Shown: positions 26,447 to 36,148 of the stretch, in pieces
Numbering within the stretch: position 1 is the first letter of the stretch
Layout of the letters: each line of letters begins with the position of its first letter
NCBI RefSeq assembly: GCF_000758625.1
Contig: NZ_CP009283.1
Location: 879,501 to 943,500, forward strand
DNA: 64,000 nt
Reading direction: 5' to 3'
Source: Paenibacillus sp. FSL R7-0273
GTDB taxonomy: Bacteria > Bacillota > Bacilli > Paenibacillales > Paenibacillaceae
Program-made: the position numbers and the translations under genes
The notes under the pieces: model-generated
What the model was told of the DNA's origin: nothing
What the model saw: the letters and a program-made list of their open reading frames with translations, nothing else
Database searches by the model: none

Positions 26447-28477
26447 GTGATCAATAATAAATTACCGAAGATATGGTACGGCGGCGATTATAATCCTGAG
26501 CAATGGGATGCTCCGGTATGGGCAGAGGATGAACGGATGTTCAAGCTGGCCGGAATTGATGTAGCTACCATTAACGTATTTTCGTGGGCGATGATTCAGC
26601 CTTCGGAAGATACCTATGATTTCTCAGAGCTGGACGAGCTAATGGACCGTCTATATAAAAATGGAACGTATGTCTGTCTCGCTACAGGGACAGGGGCTCA
26701 TCCTGCGTGGATGGCTCACCGCTATCCGGAGGTAACCCGTGTCGATGTCCAGGGCCGCAAACGCAAATTCGGCGGACGCCATAACTCCAATCCGAACAGC
26801 CAGGTATACCGTAAATATTCGGCCAGACTGGCCGGTAAGCTGGCAGAGCGCTATAAGGACCATCCTGCGCTGCTGATCTGGCATATCTCCAACGAGTATG
26901 GCGGCTATGATTATTCCGAGGAATCTGCAGCGGCCTTCCGGGTCTGGCTGAAGGAGCGGTACGGCTCGCTGGACAGGCTGAACAAAGCCTGGAATACCAA
27001 GTTCTGGGGCCATGTCTTCTATGACTGGGAAGAGATTGTGGTGCCGAATGAGCTTAGTGAGGAGTGGAACGGCAACCGGACCAACTTCCAGGGCATTTCG
27101 CTGGATTACCGCAGATTCATGTCCCACAGCCTGCTGGAATGCTACAAGCTGGAGAAGGAAGCGATCAGGGAGCACAGCACCAACATTCCCGTGACGACCA
27201 ACCTGATGGGCTTCTATCCGGAGCTGGATTATTTTGAGTGGGCCAAGCATATGGACGTGATCTCGTGGGACAACTATCCGGCCCTCGATACTCCGGTCAG
27301 CTATACAGCGATGACGCATGATCTGATGCGCGGGCTGAAGAACGGCCAGCCGTTCATGCTGATGGAGCAAACACCGGCTCAGCAGAACTGGATGCCGTAC
27401 AACTCCGTGAAACGCCCGGGCGTGATGCGGCTGTGGAGCTATCAGGCTGTGGCGCGCGGTGCGGACACCGTGCTGTTCTTCCAGCTGCGCCGCTCCATCG
27501 GTGCGTGCGAGAAGTATCATGGCGCCGTTATTGAGCATGTGGGCCATGAGCATACCCGCGTATTCCGTGAATGTGCGGAGCTCGGCCGGGAGCTGGAGCT
27601 GCTCGGGGATGAGCTGCTGGATGCAGTCAGCGCGGCACAGATCGGCATCCTCTATGACTGGGAGAACCGCTGGGCGCTTGACCTGTCGAGCGGACCGACT
27701 GTGGCCCTCGATTATGTAAAAGAAGTCCATAAATACTACGACGCGCTCTATCAGCAGAATATCGAAGCCGATATTATCGGCGTTGAAGAAGACCTCTTCA
27801 AGTACAAAGTAGTTATCGCACCGGTAATGTATATGATCAAGCCGGGCTTTGCCGCAAAGGTTGAGGCTTTCGTTAAGGCAGGAGGTACGTTCGTAACCAC
27901 CTTCTTCAGCGGAATCGTTAATGAGAACGATCTGGTTACAGTGGGCGGGTATCCGGGAGAGCTTCGCAAGGTGCTTGGCATCTGGGCGGAAGAGATTGAC
28001 GCGCTGCTGCCGGAGATGAGCAATGAAATCGTAATGAATAGCGACTGGGGAGCACTGAGCGGGTCATACACATGCAATCTGCTCTGTGATCTTATCCATT
28101 CTGAGGGTGCAGAGGTGCTGGCACGTTATGGCTCTGATTTCTACAAAGGAATGCCTGTATTGACTGCTAACAGCTTCGGCGAAGGCAAAGCTTATTATGT
28201 GGCATCCAGCCCGGAAGCGGGCTTCCTGCATGGCTTCCTTGCCAATCTGGCCAAGGAGAACGGCATTGAGCCGCTGGTTAGCGCACCGGAAGGCGTCGAA
28301 TCCGTTCAGCGGGTGAAGGATGGCGTATCCTATCTGTTCCTGCTGAACCACAATGAAGGAGAAAGCATTGCAGATATCGGCGGAGCAACACGTACCGATC
28401 TGCTCACGGGCAAGGCTTACAGCGGGACAGCTGTGGTTCCGGGCCGTGGTGTGCTGATTCTGTCCGATAAGAATTAG
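26447..28477 (+). CDS. Beta-galactosidase, GH42, without zinc cysteine cluster
   Basis: GTG 26447 lies 8 nt after AAGGAAG; an in-frame GTG at 26438 is inside the ribosome site. The 676-aa protein has the acid/base Glu in WHISNEYGG (E150) and the nucleophile in FMLMEQTPAQ (E307). The Cys positions of the zinc site are replaced (FGGRHNSN, GGYDYSEESA), so it belongs to a different GH42 subgroup from the enzyme at 20.5 kb. It is cytoplasmic (no signal peptide). It is divergent from an AraC regulator and followed by a terminator. Confidence 0.95.
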   Translation: MINNKLPKIWYGGDYNPEQWDAPVWAEDERMFKLAGIDVATINVFSWAMIQPSEDTYDFSELDELMDRLYKNGTYVCLATGTGAHPAWMAHRYPEVTRVDVQGRKRKFGGRHNSNPNSQVYRKYSARLAGKLAERYKDHPALLIWHISNEYGGYDYSEESAAAFRVWLKERYGSLDRLNKAWNTKFWGHVFYDWEEIVVPNELSEEWNGNRTNFQGISLDYRRFMSHSLLECYKLEKEAIREHSTNIPVTTNLMGFYPELDYFEWAKHMDVISWDNYPALDTPVSYTAMTHDLMRGLKNGQPFMLMEQTPAQQNWMPYNSVKRPGVMRLWSYQAVARGADTVLFFQLRRSIGACEKYHGAVIEHVGHEHTRVFRECAELGRELELLGDELLDAVSAAQIGILYDWENRWALDLSSGPTVALDYVKEVHKYYDALYQQNIEADIIGVEEDLFKYKVVIAPVMYMIKPGFAAKVEAFVKAGGTFVTTFFSGIVNENDLVTVGGYPGELRKVLGIWAEEIDALLPEMSNEIVMNSDWGALSGSYTCNLLCDLIHSEGAEVLARYGSDFYKGMPVLTANSFGEGKAYYVASSPEAGFLHGFLANLAKENGIEPLVSAPEGVESVQRVKDGVSYLFLLNHNEGESIADIGGATRTDLLTGKAYSGTAVVPGRGVLILSDKN

Positions 28478-28526
28478 TGCCGTTTGAATAGCGAATTTGC
28501 TTAGGGCTCATTCGTAAAGCTTCCAT

Positions 28527-28571
28527 AAAAGAACGTCAGGCTTCCAAAATAAGGAGGCCTGACGTTTTTTC
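28527..28571. terminator. Terminator between convergent GH42 and gerAC-like genes
   Basis: AACGTCAGGC pairs with GCCTGACGTT and T6 follows on the plus strand; an A-rich 5' flank allows use on the minus strand too. Confidence 0.85.
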
Positions 28572-28582
28572 ATAGAAGCGTA

Positions 28583-29770
28583 CTATTCGGTAAATGAGCC
28601 GAAATCCGTAATGCTGAGATCAAATTTGATCTTGATAGTGGAGCTGCTGAACGTTTCGTCCCAGTGATCTTTGACTTTTCTCCAGGTCTTGGGCTGCTGG
28701 ATGCTGAGCGCCTTCCCAAAGCCGGCCACATCTGCCTTGTACTCCTTTTGAAGCTTAACGATAAGATGATCCATCATCTCCTTCAGCTTCTTTTCAAAGA
28801 TCTCGCTGGTTTTTTTTGCATATTCTCCAGTGGAAGGTACGCCGGAGCTGTTCCAGGTTTCAATCAGCCGGCCCTCCGTTTCAATAGATACGTTGAAGGT
28901 AATTTCATCTCCGTCTACCCGGGCTTTGATTTTACTGTTCATTGCTTTCATTTCATAGGTCATTGGCTCGTTGTCCCAGTCATAGGCCTTGATCACACCG
29001 GAGGAGCTTTTTTTAGTCAGCCAGGATAGACATTCCGTGTCCTCCTGATTCAGATTGCCGACCCAGTGTCCTGTACTTCCCTTAATCACTGCTGCTCCGG
29101 CAAACTCGGTTTCACCATCGGCGGTAACCAGGTTTTGCAGCGCGAAGCTGCGCTTAGCATGCATAAGAGCATCCATATGGGACAAAATCACCGGACTCAT
29201 CACCTTACTGGTCCGTATTTGATTGCGGATCATCTGCCGGATGTGGAAGGAGGGCACCTCATCATTGTTTGAGATCATCGTATCCTTTGCCCGGCCCTGG
29301 CTGATAAAAACCAATGTACTGGGACGGATATCATTATCACGCAATACAAAATCCATCAGCTGATCGATGCTCTGCCGCTTCAGCAGCTCAGCTGAGACAA
29401 CGATGACTTTAAGATGATGGCCGACAATCGGGCGGTCGTTCCGGATAGAGAACTGGCGAAAAATTTCAAGCACGGAATCCCCGGTGCCGGAGACATTATG
29501 ATAGGGTGCAGCCTGCTGGGTGCCTTGCTTATCCTTAATGCCTATGGTCTTTACCGGGACAATCTGGACCGTTGCCGTAATCTTATTCTCTTTGGAGTAA
29601 TGAACCCCTTTTTCTTCCAGCTCCTGCTCCGCCTTGGTCAGCTCCCCGAGATCCAGGGCGAGGCCGGTGTACAGCGCCAGATCCTCTATCTCCTTGCTGC
29701 TCCAGCATCCGGTTATGGCAGTAGTGAGCAGAGAGAGGCAGAGGATAAGCGGCAATAACCGCTTATACAT
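28583..29770 (-). CDS. gerAC: Ger(x)C-family germinant receptor lipoprotein (C subunit)
   Basis: The 395-aa protein begins with a lipoprotein signal (lipobox TAITGCWSSKEIEDL, the typical Ger(x)C start) and contains the conserved DFVLRDNDIRPS region and a C-terminal domain with FEKKLKEMMDHLIVKLQKEY. It overlaps the B-subunit gene by 8 nt. It is anchored in the outer face of the spore inner membrane and needed for receptor function in this family. The symbol denotes the family position, not orthology. Confidence 0.93.
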   Translation of the reverse strand: MYKRLLPLILCLSLLTTAITGCWSSKEIEDLALYTGLALDLGELTKAEQELEEKGVHYSKENKITATVQIVPVKTIGIKDKQGTQQAAPYHNVSGTGDSVLEIFRQFSIRNDRPIVGHHLKVIVVSAELLKRQSIDQLMDFVLRDNDIRPSTLVFISQGRAKDTMISNNDEVPSFHIRQMIRNQIRTSKVMSPVILSHMDALMHAKRSFALQNLVTADGETEFAGAAVIKGSTGHWVGNLNQEDTECLSWLTKKSSSGVIKAYDWDNEPMTYEMKAMNSKIKARVDGDEITFNVSIETEGRLIETWNSSGVPSTGEYAKKTSEIFEKKLKEMMDHLIVKLQKEYKADVAGFGKALSIQQPKTWRKVKDHWDETFSSSTIKIKFDLSITDFGSFTE

Positions 29771-30866
29771 GCTGCTTCAGTCCTTTCGTGCGGATCAGCC
29801 AAATGATGGAGAGCAGCACCGGCAGCAGCAGGAACAGCACGAGCCCTGATTTTCCGATGAAATCCCCCAGGCTAAATACCTCACTAACGGATTTGGGAAT
29901 CATGGCTGAGATAAAAATCACCGGAACCAGCATATAAATCACCGGATGCACCTTCAGCCGGAAGATTTGCGAAATGCCCAGCGAGGCCTGGAAAAAGAAG
30001 CTGCAGAAGTTGCAGAACATTTGCATCAGCCAGATGACCATCAGGGGAAACTCCATCCGTTCGAACAGAAAGCCCGTGATTTCAAAGCTGCGGATCAGGT
30101 CGATGGTCGGCCAGGTGCTCGTCACAACCGAATCAATGGATAAACCGCCGATAACCATGACGACTGTGACAAAATACAATCCGACCGGAATGCCGATGCC
30201 GATCAGCATTGCTTTGACTGCTTTTTCAGGCCTCTGCATAAAGGCCACAAGTGTCATGACAACCTCACAGCCGCTGTAGACCAGCACTGTCGATTTCAGG
30301 CCTCGAATGACAGGGAGAATCCCCTCTCCCAGGACAGGACGAAGATTATCGATATCAAATAGCCGTAGACTAAGTGTATAGCAGATAATCAGAATCATAA
30401 TGCTGATAGGAAAAGCAATCTGATAAACCCTGGCGATGGCGTTGATTCCGCCGTATACGAGATAGGTTCCCGCCCATATAAAAGGCAGAATGATTGCCCA
30501 GATCGGCGTGCCCTCCAGCAGGAAGAACAAAGTGACCTCAGCCAGCGAACGGATTTCAAAGCCCGCCAGCACCAGAAAGTAGAGAACCAGCAGCAGGCAG
30601 AGCAGTGCGCCGGGTACCCGTCCGACAATTTTTCCTGCATACTGAAATATGGTTTTGCCCGGAAACTGCTGACTGATCTTTACCATCAAGGTGACAACCG
30701 CCATCACAATAACTCCGCCGAGCAGGACGGACAGCCAGGAATCAGGCGTCTTTACAGCTTCGCTTACTCCCCGTGGCAGGGTTAGAATCCCGGCCCCAAG
30801 CACGGTGTTATTAAGGAATACTGCGGCTTGTGTAGCGGTAATTTTGTCGTCTGTACGGGAAAACAT
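29763..30866 (-). CDS. gerAB: GerAB-type germinant receptor permease-like subunit
   Basis: The 367-aa protein has about ten membrane segments and starts DKITATQAAVFLNNTVLGAG, typical of the spore germination (amino acid permease-like) family. GGAGG precedes the ATG. In studied systems the B subunit binds the germinant. It is the middle gene of an A-B-C operon. Confidence 0.95.
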   Translation of the reverse strand: MFSRTDDKITATQAAVFLNNTVLGAGILTLPRGVSEAVKTPDSWLSVLLGGVIVMAVVTLMVKISQQFPGKTIFQYAGKIVGRVPGALLCLLLVLYFLVLAGFEIRSLAEVTLFFLLEGTPIWAIILPFIWAGTYLVYGGINAIARVYQIAFPISIMILIICYTLSLRLFDIDNLRPVLGEGILPVIRGLKSTVLVYSGCEVVMTLVAFMQRPEKAVKAMLIGIGIPVGLYFVTVVMVIGGLSIDSVVTSTWPTIDLIRSFEITGFLFERMEFPLMVIWLMQMFCNFCSFFFQASLGISQIFRLKVHPVIYMLVPVIFISAMIPKSVSEVFSLGDFIGKSGLVLFLLLPVLLSIIWLIRTKGLKQHV

Positions 30867-30894
30867 GATATGGCCTCCTTCCGGTGGTACAAGA

Positions 30895-32559
30895 TTAGGA
30901 CTTACGCCTGTTGTTCTGCGTTTTCATCATAATGGGTCTGCGTTTCATCAGGCTGAGCGGTGCCCGTAAGAACAGGTCCTTCCAGTCTGCCAGCCGGTAG
31001 GGTGTCACTGGAGTAAGGTAGGGCACCCCGAAGCTTTTCAGCTTGGTGAGATGGCTGCAGAGCAGCAGGAAAAATAATATGGTCCCGAACATTCCCAGAA
31101 GCGCAGCAAAGCCCATGCCGACAAAGCGGAGCATACGAAGCGTAAGACCGGCACTGTACATCGGAATGGAGAATGACGAGATGGCAGTTACTGCAACAAC
31201 AATGACGAGAAACGGGCTGACAATGCCTGCGTTAACAGCGGCGTCTCCGATAATCAGACCGCCGACAATGCCCATCGCAGGACCTACCGGCTTAGGCAGC
31301 CGGATGCCGGCCTCGCGCAGGATTTCAATGGAGATTTCCAGAATCAGTACCTCTATAATCGATGGAAAGGGAACCCCCTGCCGGGTCTCGATGATTGACA
31401 GCGCCAGCTCTGTCGGAATCAGACCCGGATGGAAGGAGATGAAAGAGATGTACAGAGCTGGGGCCATCAGCGCCATAAAAGAGGCGGCGAAGCGCAGCAG
31501 CCGGATCATGGAGCCGGGCAGCCAGCGTTCATAATAATCCTCCGGTGACTGGAGCAGCATGCTGAAGGTGACTGGAACAATCAGGGCAAAAGGTGTACCG
31601 TCCAGCAGTATGGCGATTCTTCCCTCCAGCAGGGCGCTGATCACCCGGTCAGGGCGCTCGGTATTCTGCACCTGCTGAAACGGGCTTAAATAGTTATCCT
31701 CAATTAGCTGCTCAATATAGCCTGATTCTGCCAGAAAATCGATATCCAGCTTGCTGATGCGCGTCTCAACTTCCTTGAGCACCTCCGGATTAACAATGTC
31801 CTTCATGTAGGCAAGGACAATATCCCTCCGAATCCTGGATCCCGCCTGGTATGAGCGCATCTCCAGCTGATCACAGAGACCCTGGCGTCGTAAGATGGAG
31901 GTATTCTCACTCAGTACCTCCGAGAAGCCGAGCCTTGGCCCGCGCAGCAGCGCTTCTGATACCGGCTCGCCAAGCGTACGATCGATGCTGTCAGGCGGTT
32001 CAATAAGAAGGACTCGCGGCATTCCTTCAACAAGCAGCCCGGCATGCCCGAACAGCACGGACTGATTAAACATGGTCAGATCACTGGCTTCGGTGAGATG
32101 AATGAAAGGCAGCTCCGACAAGGCCTTTTCGGGATCTGACAGCGAGTCCGTTGCCGTTTCGGACATCAGATACTGCATGATCTCCAGATTCAGCTGACGG
32201 TCATTCTGCATACCGTCTACGAAGATGAGTACAGCCTGCTTCTGCAGCCCGCTTATGGTAAACTCCTTGAAATGAAGATCGGAGTTGCTGCCGATTGAAT
32301 CTTTAATAAATTTGAGATCGGAAGCGTAATCGCCGCTGAAGCATCGCGGGGACGGGGCAGCTCCGGTATCTGCAGCAGCCTGAAGCCCTTTGTTCGGATC
32401 AGAATTTTTGGTTCCCGGTGATTCCACGGCTCTCCCGCTGCCAACCAGAGAGTACAAGGCCTTGTAAAGGCCATGCCCGGCAAGAGGGAACAGCAGGGCG
32501 ATGCCTGCCTGTCCGAAGATTGCCCAGCCCGGGATATAGGATATGATGGTAGCAAGCAA
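30895..32559 (-). CDS. gerAA: GerAA-type germinant receptor subunit A
   Basis: A TTG at 32559, 5 nt after GAGGTGA, is preferred; a GTG at 32568 overlaps that ribosome site. The 554-aa protein has a large soluble N-terminal domain (about 75-290, with FISG-like DGMQNDRQLNLEIMQYL and LLRGPRLGFSE...RR motifs) and four to five membrane segments (about 290-510), including PFPSIIEVLILEISIEILREAG and PVGPAMGIVGGLIIGDAAV. The short hydrophobic stretch at the very N-terminus is unusual. First gene of the receptor operon. Confidence 0.93.
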   Translation of the reverse strand: MLATIISYIPGWAIFGQAGIALLFPLAGHGLYKALYSLVGSGRAVESPGTKNSDPNKGLQAAADTGAAPSPRCFSGDYASDLKFIKDSIGSNSDLHFKEFTISGLQKQAVLIFVDGMQNDRQLNLEIMQYLMSETATDSLSDPEKALSELPFIHLTEASDLTMFNQSVLFGHAGLLVEGMPRVLLIEPPDSIDRTLGEPVSEALLRGPRLGFSEVLSENTSILRRQGLCDQLEMRSYQAGSRIRRDIVLAYMKDIVNPEVLKEVETRISKLDIDFLAESGYIEQLIEDNYLSPFQQVQNTERPDRVISALLEGRIAILLDGTPFALIVPVTFSMLLQSPEDYYERWLPGSMIRLLRFAASFMALMAPALYISFISFHPGLIPTELALSIIETRQGVPFPSIIEVLILEISIEILREAGIRLPKPVGPAMGIVGGLIIGDAAVNAGIVSPFLVIVVAVTAISSFSIPMYSAGLTLRMLRFVGMGFAALLGMFGTILFFLLLCSHLTKLKSFGVPYLTPVTPYRLADWKDLFLRAPLSLMKRRPIMMKTQNNRRKS

Positions 32560-32741
32560 TGCGATCACCTCACTTTCCTGAAGTAGACAGCTGTGTATAT
32601 GAAGTTTTCCAAAGTCTGCTTCAATTTAGTCATTTATGCTAAAAATATGTTGGACCCGCAGACGGTAACTGAGACATAGCGGCAATTGGTATATAATTAG
32701 GAGGAATATATATAACGAGCATTTTTGGAAAAGAGGAGCAC

Positions 32742-33299
32742 ATGACAACTTTACTGGTTACAGGCTACCGTGCGCATGAGCTCGGGATTTTTGATAATAA
32801 GCATCAAGGAATTCCATATATCAGAAAAGCGCTGGAGAACAGGCTCATTCCGCTCATTGAAGACGGTGTGGACTGGGTGATTACGCCGGGACAATATGGT
32901 GTGGATCTCTGGGCCTGCGAGGTAGTGCTGGAGCTGAAGCGGCAGTATCCGCAGCTGAAGCTGGGGATTATTACGGCACATGCCAATCCGGAAGAAAAGT
33001 GGAAGGAGGACAAGCAGAATGAGTACCGGCGGATCGTGGCGGGGGCGGATTATTACGGTGCGGTCAGTAATGCTCCGTATGACGGGAGCTGGCAGTTCCG
33101 GGCCAGAGATGATCTCCTGTTCCGCAAAAGCGATGCGATTCTTCTGTTCTATGACGAGGAAGCGGCTGAAGGCAGCTCGAAATTTGTGAAGGAACGGGCG
33201 CTGAAGCTGCATGCGGAGAGCGACTTCGGATTCCACCTGATGCTGGCGGAAGAGATTCAGAATATTGCCGATGAGGAAAGCCGGAGCGATTATGAATAG
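32742..33299 (+). CDS. ypsA: YpsA / DUF1273 SLOG-family protein
   Basis: The 185-aa protein begins TTLLVTGYRAHELGIF and has VITPGQYGVDLWACEVVLEL and a later AILLFYDEEAAEGSSK, the Rossmann-like signature of the SLOG/YpsA family. It has normal length and a GAGGAG ribosome site. In B. subtilis YpsA affects cell division and cell shape; the ligand is thought to be a nucleotide but is not settled. The gene is divergent from the germination operon and followed by a YciI-like gene. Confidence 0.88.
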   Translation: MTTLLVTGYRAHELGIFDNKHQGIPYIRKALENRLIPLIEDGVDWVITPGQYGVDLWACEVVLELKRQYPQLKLGIITAHANPEEKWKEDKQNEYRRIVAGADYYGAVSNAPYDGSWQFRARDDLLFRKSDAILLFYDEEAAEGSSKFVKERALKLHAESDFGFHLMLAEEIQNIADEESRSDYE

Positions 33300-33335
33300 G
33301 ACCTTTTAGCCGGAAAAAGAGAGGAGGGGTTGAGT

Positions 33336-33656
33336 ATGGAAGCAAAGGAGACGCAGGAGGATATTTGTTATGTCATCTTGCTCAGTCCTACGGAGCACGA
33401 CCGCAGGGATATGGAGATTATCCGTGCGCATGTAAGGCATCTGCAGGAGCTGGAGCACAGCGGACAGCTGGTGCTGTGCGGGCCGTTCAGCGATTATCCG
33501 GGAGGAATGGTTATAATCCGGGCGGCCTCGCGTGAAGAAGCCGTCCGAATTGCCGAGCGGGATCCCTATGTTACCACGGGGATCCGCAGCTATGAGCTTC
33601 GTACCTGGGGCCTGTCGCATGCAGGCAACAGGCATATGGGCATAGCTGCGGAGTAA
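33336..33656 (+). CDS. YciI-like protein
   Basis: GAGGAGGGG stands 6 nt before ATG 33336. The 106-aa product has the ferredoxin-like YciI pattern: CYVILLSPTEHDRRDMEIIR, HVRHLQELEHSGQLVLCGPF with conserved His and Gly-Pro, and AVRIAERDPYVTTGIRSYEL. Family members are small putative enzymes of unknown substrate. It may be co-transcribed with ypsA (36 bp gap). Confidence 0.8.
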   Translation: MEAKETQEDICYVILLSPTEHDRRDMEIIRAHVRHLQELEHSGQLVLCGPFSDYPGGMVIIRAASREEAVRIAERDPYVTTGIRSYELRTWGLSHAGNRHMGIAAE

Positions 33657-33673
33657 GCTTATTGGCTGCCGGC

Positions 33674-35131
33674 TTAAACAAAGCTGCGCAGTGAAGGCGG
33701 CTTACGCACTTTATAATGCTGCTCGTAGGCATAGGCCAGCTTGATCAGCAGCGGCTCCTGATAGGCCTGCGCCGAGAAGGTCACTCCGAACGGGGCTCCG
33801 GCCGGGGTGTAGCCGGATGGAACAACAATTGAAGGATAACCCGATCTTGAAGTAATTCTGGCGCCAAAATCAGCAGGGAACAGCAGCGCATCCAGCTCGT
33901 ATTCCTTCATGGTAGCGTCAATGCCCAGCTCCTTGCAGAGCCGCAGGTCGGTGATACGGTCGCGCAGGTAATTCGGTTCAGTCATTGTACCGGATGAGGT
34001 GTATTCGGCATCGATCAGGGTCGATTGCCCATAGCGCAGCGTCTCCTGCGGATGGGCATGGTTGAAGTCTATAATATCCTTCAGCGTCCGCATCTTAGCG
34101 CCAGGGCCAAGCCCGGCAAGATAGGCATTGAGGGAAGTCTTGAATTCATTCAATACAACAGAGGAATATTTAATCTCCCGCGCGGTGCGGATTTCAGCCG
34201 GATCTATGATTACAGCCCCCAGCTCCCGCATCTTCTCAACAGAAGCATTGAACAGCGCAAGCTGCTCCTCTGTCAGCTCTTCAAAATAATAATCGCGCGG
34301 AATTCCGATCCGCGCCCCCTTCAGGCCGTCCGGGTCGAGAAAGACGGTATAGTCCTCATGGACTCTGCCGGTGCCGGTGCCCATCGCAGCATCATTGTCA
34401 TCCTGCCCAAGCATGGCATTCAGCAGCAGGACCGCATCGCGTACGGTTCTGCCCATCGGGCCGGCAGTGTCCTGGGTGTTGGACAGCGGCAGAATGCCTG
34501 ATCGGCTGAGCAGGCCGACAGTCGGCTTGATGCCTACGATCGAGCCGAGATTACCGGGATTAAGAATGGACCCGGATGTTTCTGTGCCCACCGATACTGT
34601 GCAGAAATTGCAGGCAACGGCTACAGCTGAGCCGGCGCTGGAGCCGCCGGTCGGTGTTGAGATATTGTAGGGATTCAGCACCTGTCCGCCTCGGGAGCTA
34701 TAGCCTGAGGGCATACCGTTCGTCATAAAATTGGCGAACTCCGTCATGTTAGCCTTGCCCATTATAATGGCCCCGGCCTTACGGAGCCTCTTCACAATAA
34801 AGGCATCCTCCCCGGCAAAGGAATCCGCCAGCGCCAGTGAGCCGGCGCTGGTATGCATTTTATCCCCTGTATTGATATTGTCCTTGAGCAGGACCGGAAT
34901 TCCGTGCATCGGCCCGCGCGGACCCAGCAGCTCACGTTCCCTGTCCAAAGCTTCGGCGATGAACAGCGCATCCGGATTGATCTCCAGCACAGAGTTAATG
35001 GTCAGGCCGTTTTTGTCATGCTCGGCGATGCGCTCGTAATACAGGAGAACCAGCTGTCTGGAAGTAATGTCTCCGGCGGCAATTGCCGCCCCAATCTCCG
35101 GAATAGTAGCCTCTACAATTTCAAAGCTCAT
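33674..35131 (-). CDS. Amidase (amidase signature family)
   Basis: The 485-aa protein has the amidase signature region: catalytic Lys in GIPVLLKDNINTGDK, the Gly/Ser-rich GGSSAGSAVAVAC with the cis-Ser, and the nucleophile Ser in SVGTETSGSILNPG. No signal peptide. This family hydrolyses varied amides; closest architecture is to stand-alone amidases rather than GatA, which would sit with gatB/gatC. Convergent with the YciI-like gene; ribosome site is weak. Confidence 0.9.
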   Translation of the reverse strand: MSFEIVEATIPEIGAAIAAGDITSRQLVLLYYERIAEHDKNGLTINSVLEINPDALFIAEALDRERELLGPRGPMHGIPVLLKDNINTGDKMHTSAGSLALADSFAGEDAFIVKRLRKAGAIIMGKANMTEFANFMTNGMPSGYSSRGGQVLNPYNISTPTGGSSAGSAVAVACNFCTVSVGTETSGSILNPGNLGSIVGIKPTVGLLSRSGILPLSNTQDTAGPMGRTVRDAVLLLNAMLGQDDNDAAMGTGTGRVHEDYTVFLDPDGLKGARIGIPRDYYFEELTEEQLALFNASVEKMRELGAVIIDPAEIRTAREIKYSSVVLNEFKTSLNAYLAGLGPGAKMRTLKDIIDFNHAHPQETLRYGQSTLIDAEYTSSGTMTEPNYLRDRITDLRLCKELGIDATMKEYELDALLFPADFGARITSRSGYPSIVVPSGYTPAGAPFGVTFSAQAYQEPLLIKLAYAYEQHYKVRKPPSLRSFV

Positions 35132-35309
35132 GCGGGTCCACGCTTCTTTCTCTCTTTGGAATGGCCTTCTCCTTCATCTAACCATAGTTTGCAGAAGGTT
35201 GATAGAGTGGTGTCAGGAATTTTTTTACGGACAGTCTAAATGGCTGCTGACCTATAAGTGGTGTATAATTCCATATAAAGGTTGGCTAAACACACGGGAG
35301 GACTGTATT

Positions 35310-36122
35310 TTGACTAGATGGGGAAAAGGTGTACTGGCCTTGCTTGTTGCATTAAGCGTGGCGGGCTGTACGAATGATGGAGCAACCAAGGGGCAAACGG
35401 CAGCAAAAGCCGATCTTCCGGGCGCAGAAGAGCTGATAGACAGAATCGCTGAAGCGGGACGCGGGCTGAACAGCTATGTGCAGGAGTCGCAGGCCTGGAT
35501 TGCAACCGGGATTCCGGCGGACGGCGGGGAGGCCAGCTTCACCTCGGATACCACGATGACGACGGAGTATATTTTGGACCCGCTGCAGATGCACCAGACG
35601 GGCTCCATGATAATCGGAGATAAGGAGCCTGCGGAGACAGAGGCGTATTTTAAAGAGGACAGCTATTATATGCTATTGGAAGGCTTGTGGCGGAAGATGC
35701 CGGACTCCTTTTTGGAAGATTTAAGGCTTACAGTACAGGTGCAGTCCAGTCCCGTGCGGCGGATGGAGATGCTCAAGACAATCTTGCCTTACGTGAACGT
35801 ATCGGAAGCGGGGGAGGAGTACGTATTAAATGTGGCGTTGTCCGGTGAGGAGACGAAGGACCTGGAGAGCTTTTACGAGCTTCAGTACAGTAGTAGGGAA
35901 GTAGCAGCAGAGATGCTTCAGCTGCTCAAAAGCATGAGCCTGGAATACCGCGTGAGTAAGGAGACTTACTGGCCTACCGGAACTAGTGAGGAGCTGGTGA
36001 CCGAAGAGATGCTGGACGGGGACGGCGCATACAGGGAAGTGAAGCAGAAGGCCACCATGAGCCAGTATAACAGCGTTAAGGAAATAGCAGTTCCCGTGGA
36101 AGCGCTGCAGGCGGCAGAGTAG
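35310..36122 (+). CDS. Secreted lipoprotein, LolA/LppX-like (DUF6612-type)
   Basis: TTG 35310 lies 7 nt after GGGAGGA and starts a lipoprotein signal (MTRWGKGVLALLVALSVAGC). The mature protein (about 250 aa) has a helix ending GLNSYVQESQAWI, then beta-strand pairs (TMTTEYILDPLQMHQTG, EAYFKEDSYYMLLEGLWRKM) as in DUF6612 proteins of LolA-like fold. The family likely binds lipid or another hydrophobic ligand on the outer membrane face; no function is proven. It is divergent from the amidase gene. Confidence 0.7.
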   Translation: MTRWGKGVLALLVALSVAGCTNDGATKGQTAAKADLPGAEELIDRIAEAGRGLNSYVQESQAWIATGIPADGGEASFTSDTTMTTEYILDPLQMHQTGSMIIGDKEPAETEAYFKEDSYYMLLEGLWRKMPDSFLEDLRLTVQVQSSPVRRMEMLKTILPYVNVSEAGEEYVLNVALSGEETKDLESFYELQYSSREVAAEMLQLLKSMSLEYRVSKETYWPTGTSEELVTEEMLDGDGAYREVKQKATMSQYNSVKEIAVPVEALQAAE

Positions 36123-36148
36123 ATGGCGGGACTGTCTAGGCTGGGGGG

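Noticed and set aside
26651..27730. 359-codon frame antisense to the second GH42 gene
   Set aside because: Shadow of a well-supported gene; no ribosome site and no recognisable domain.
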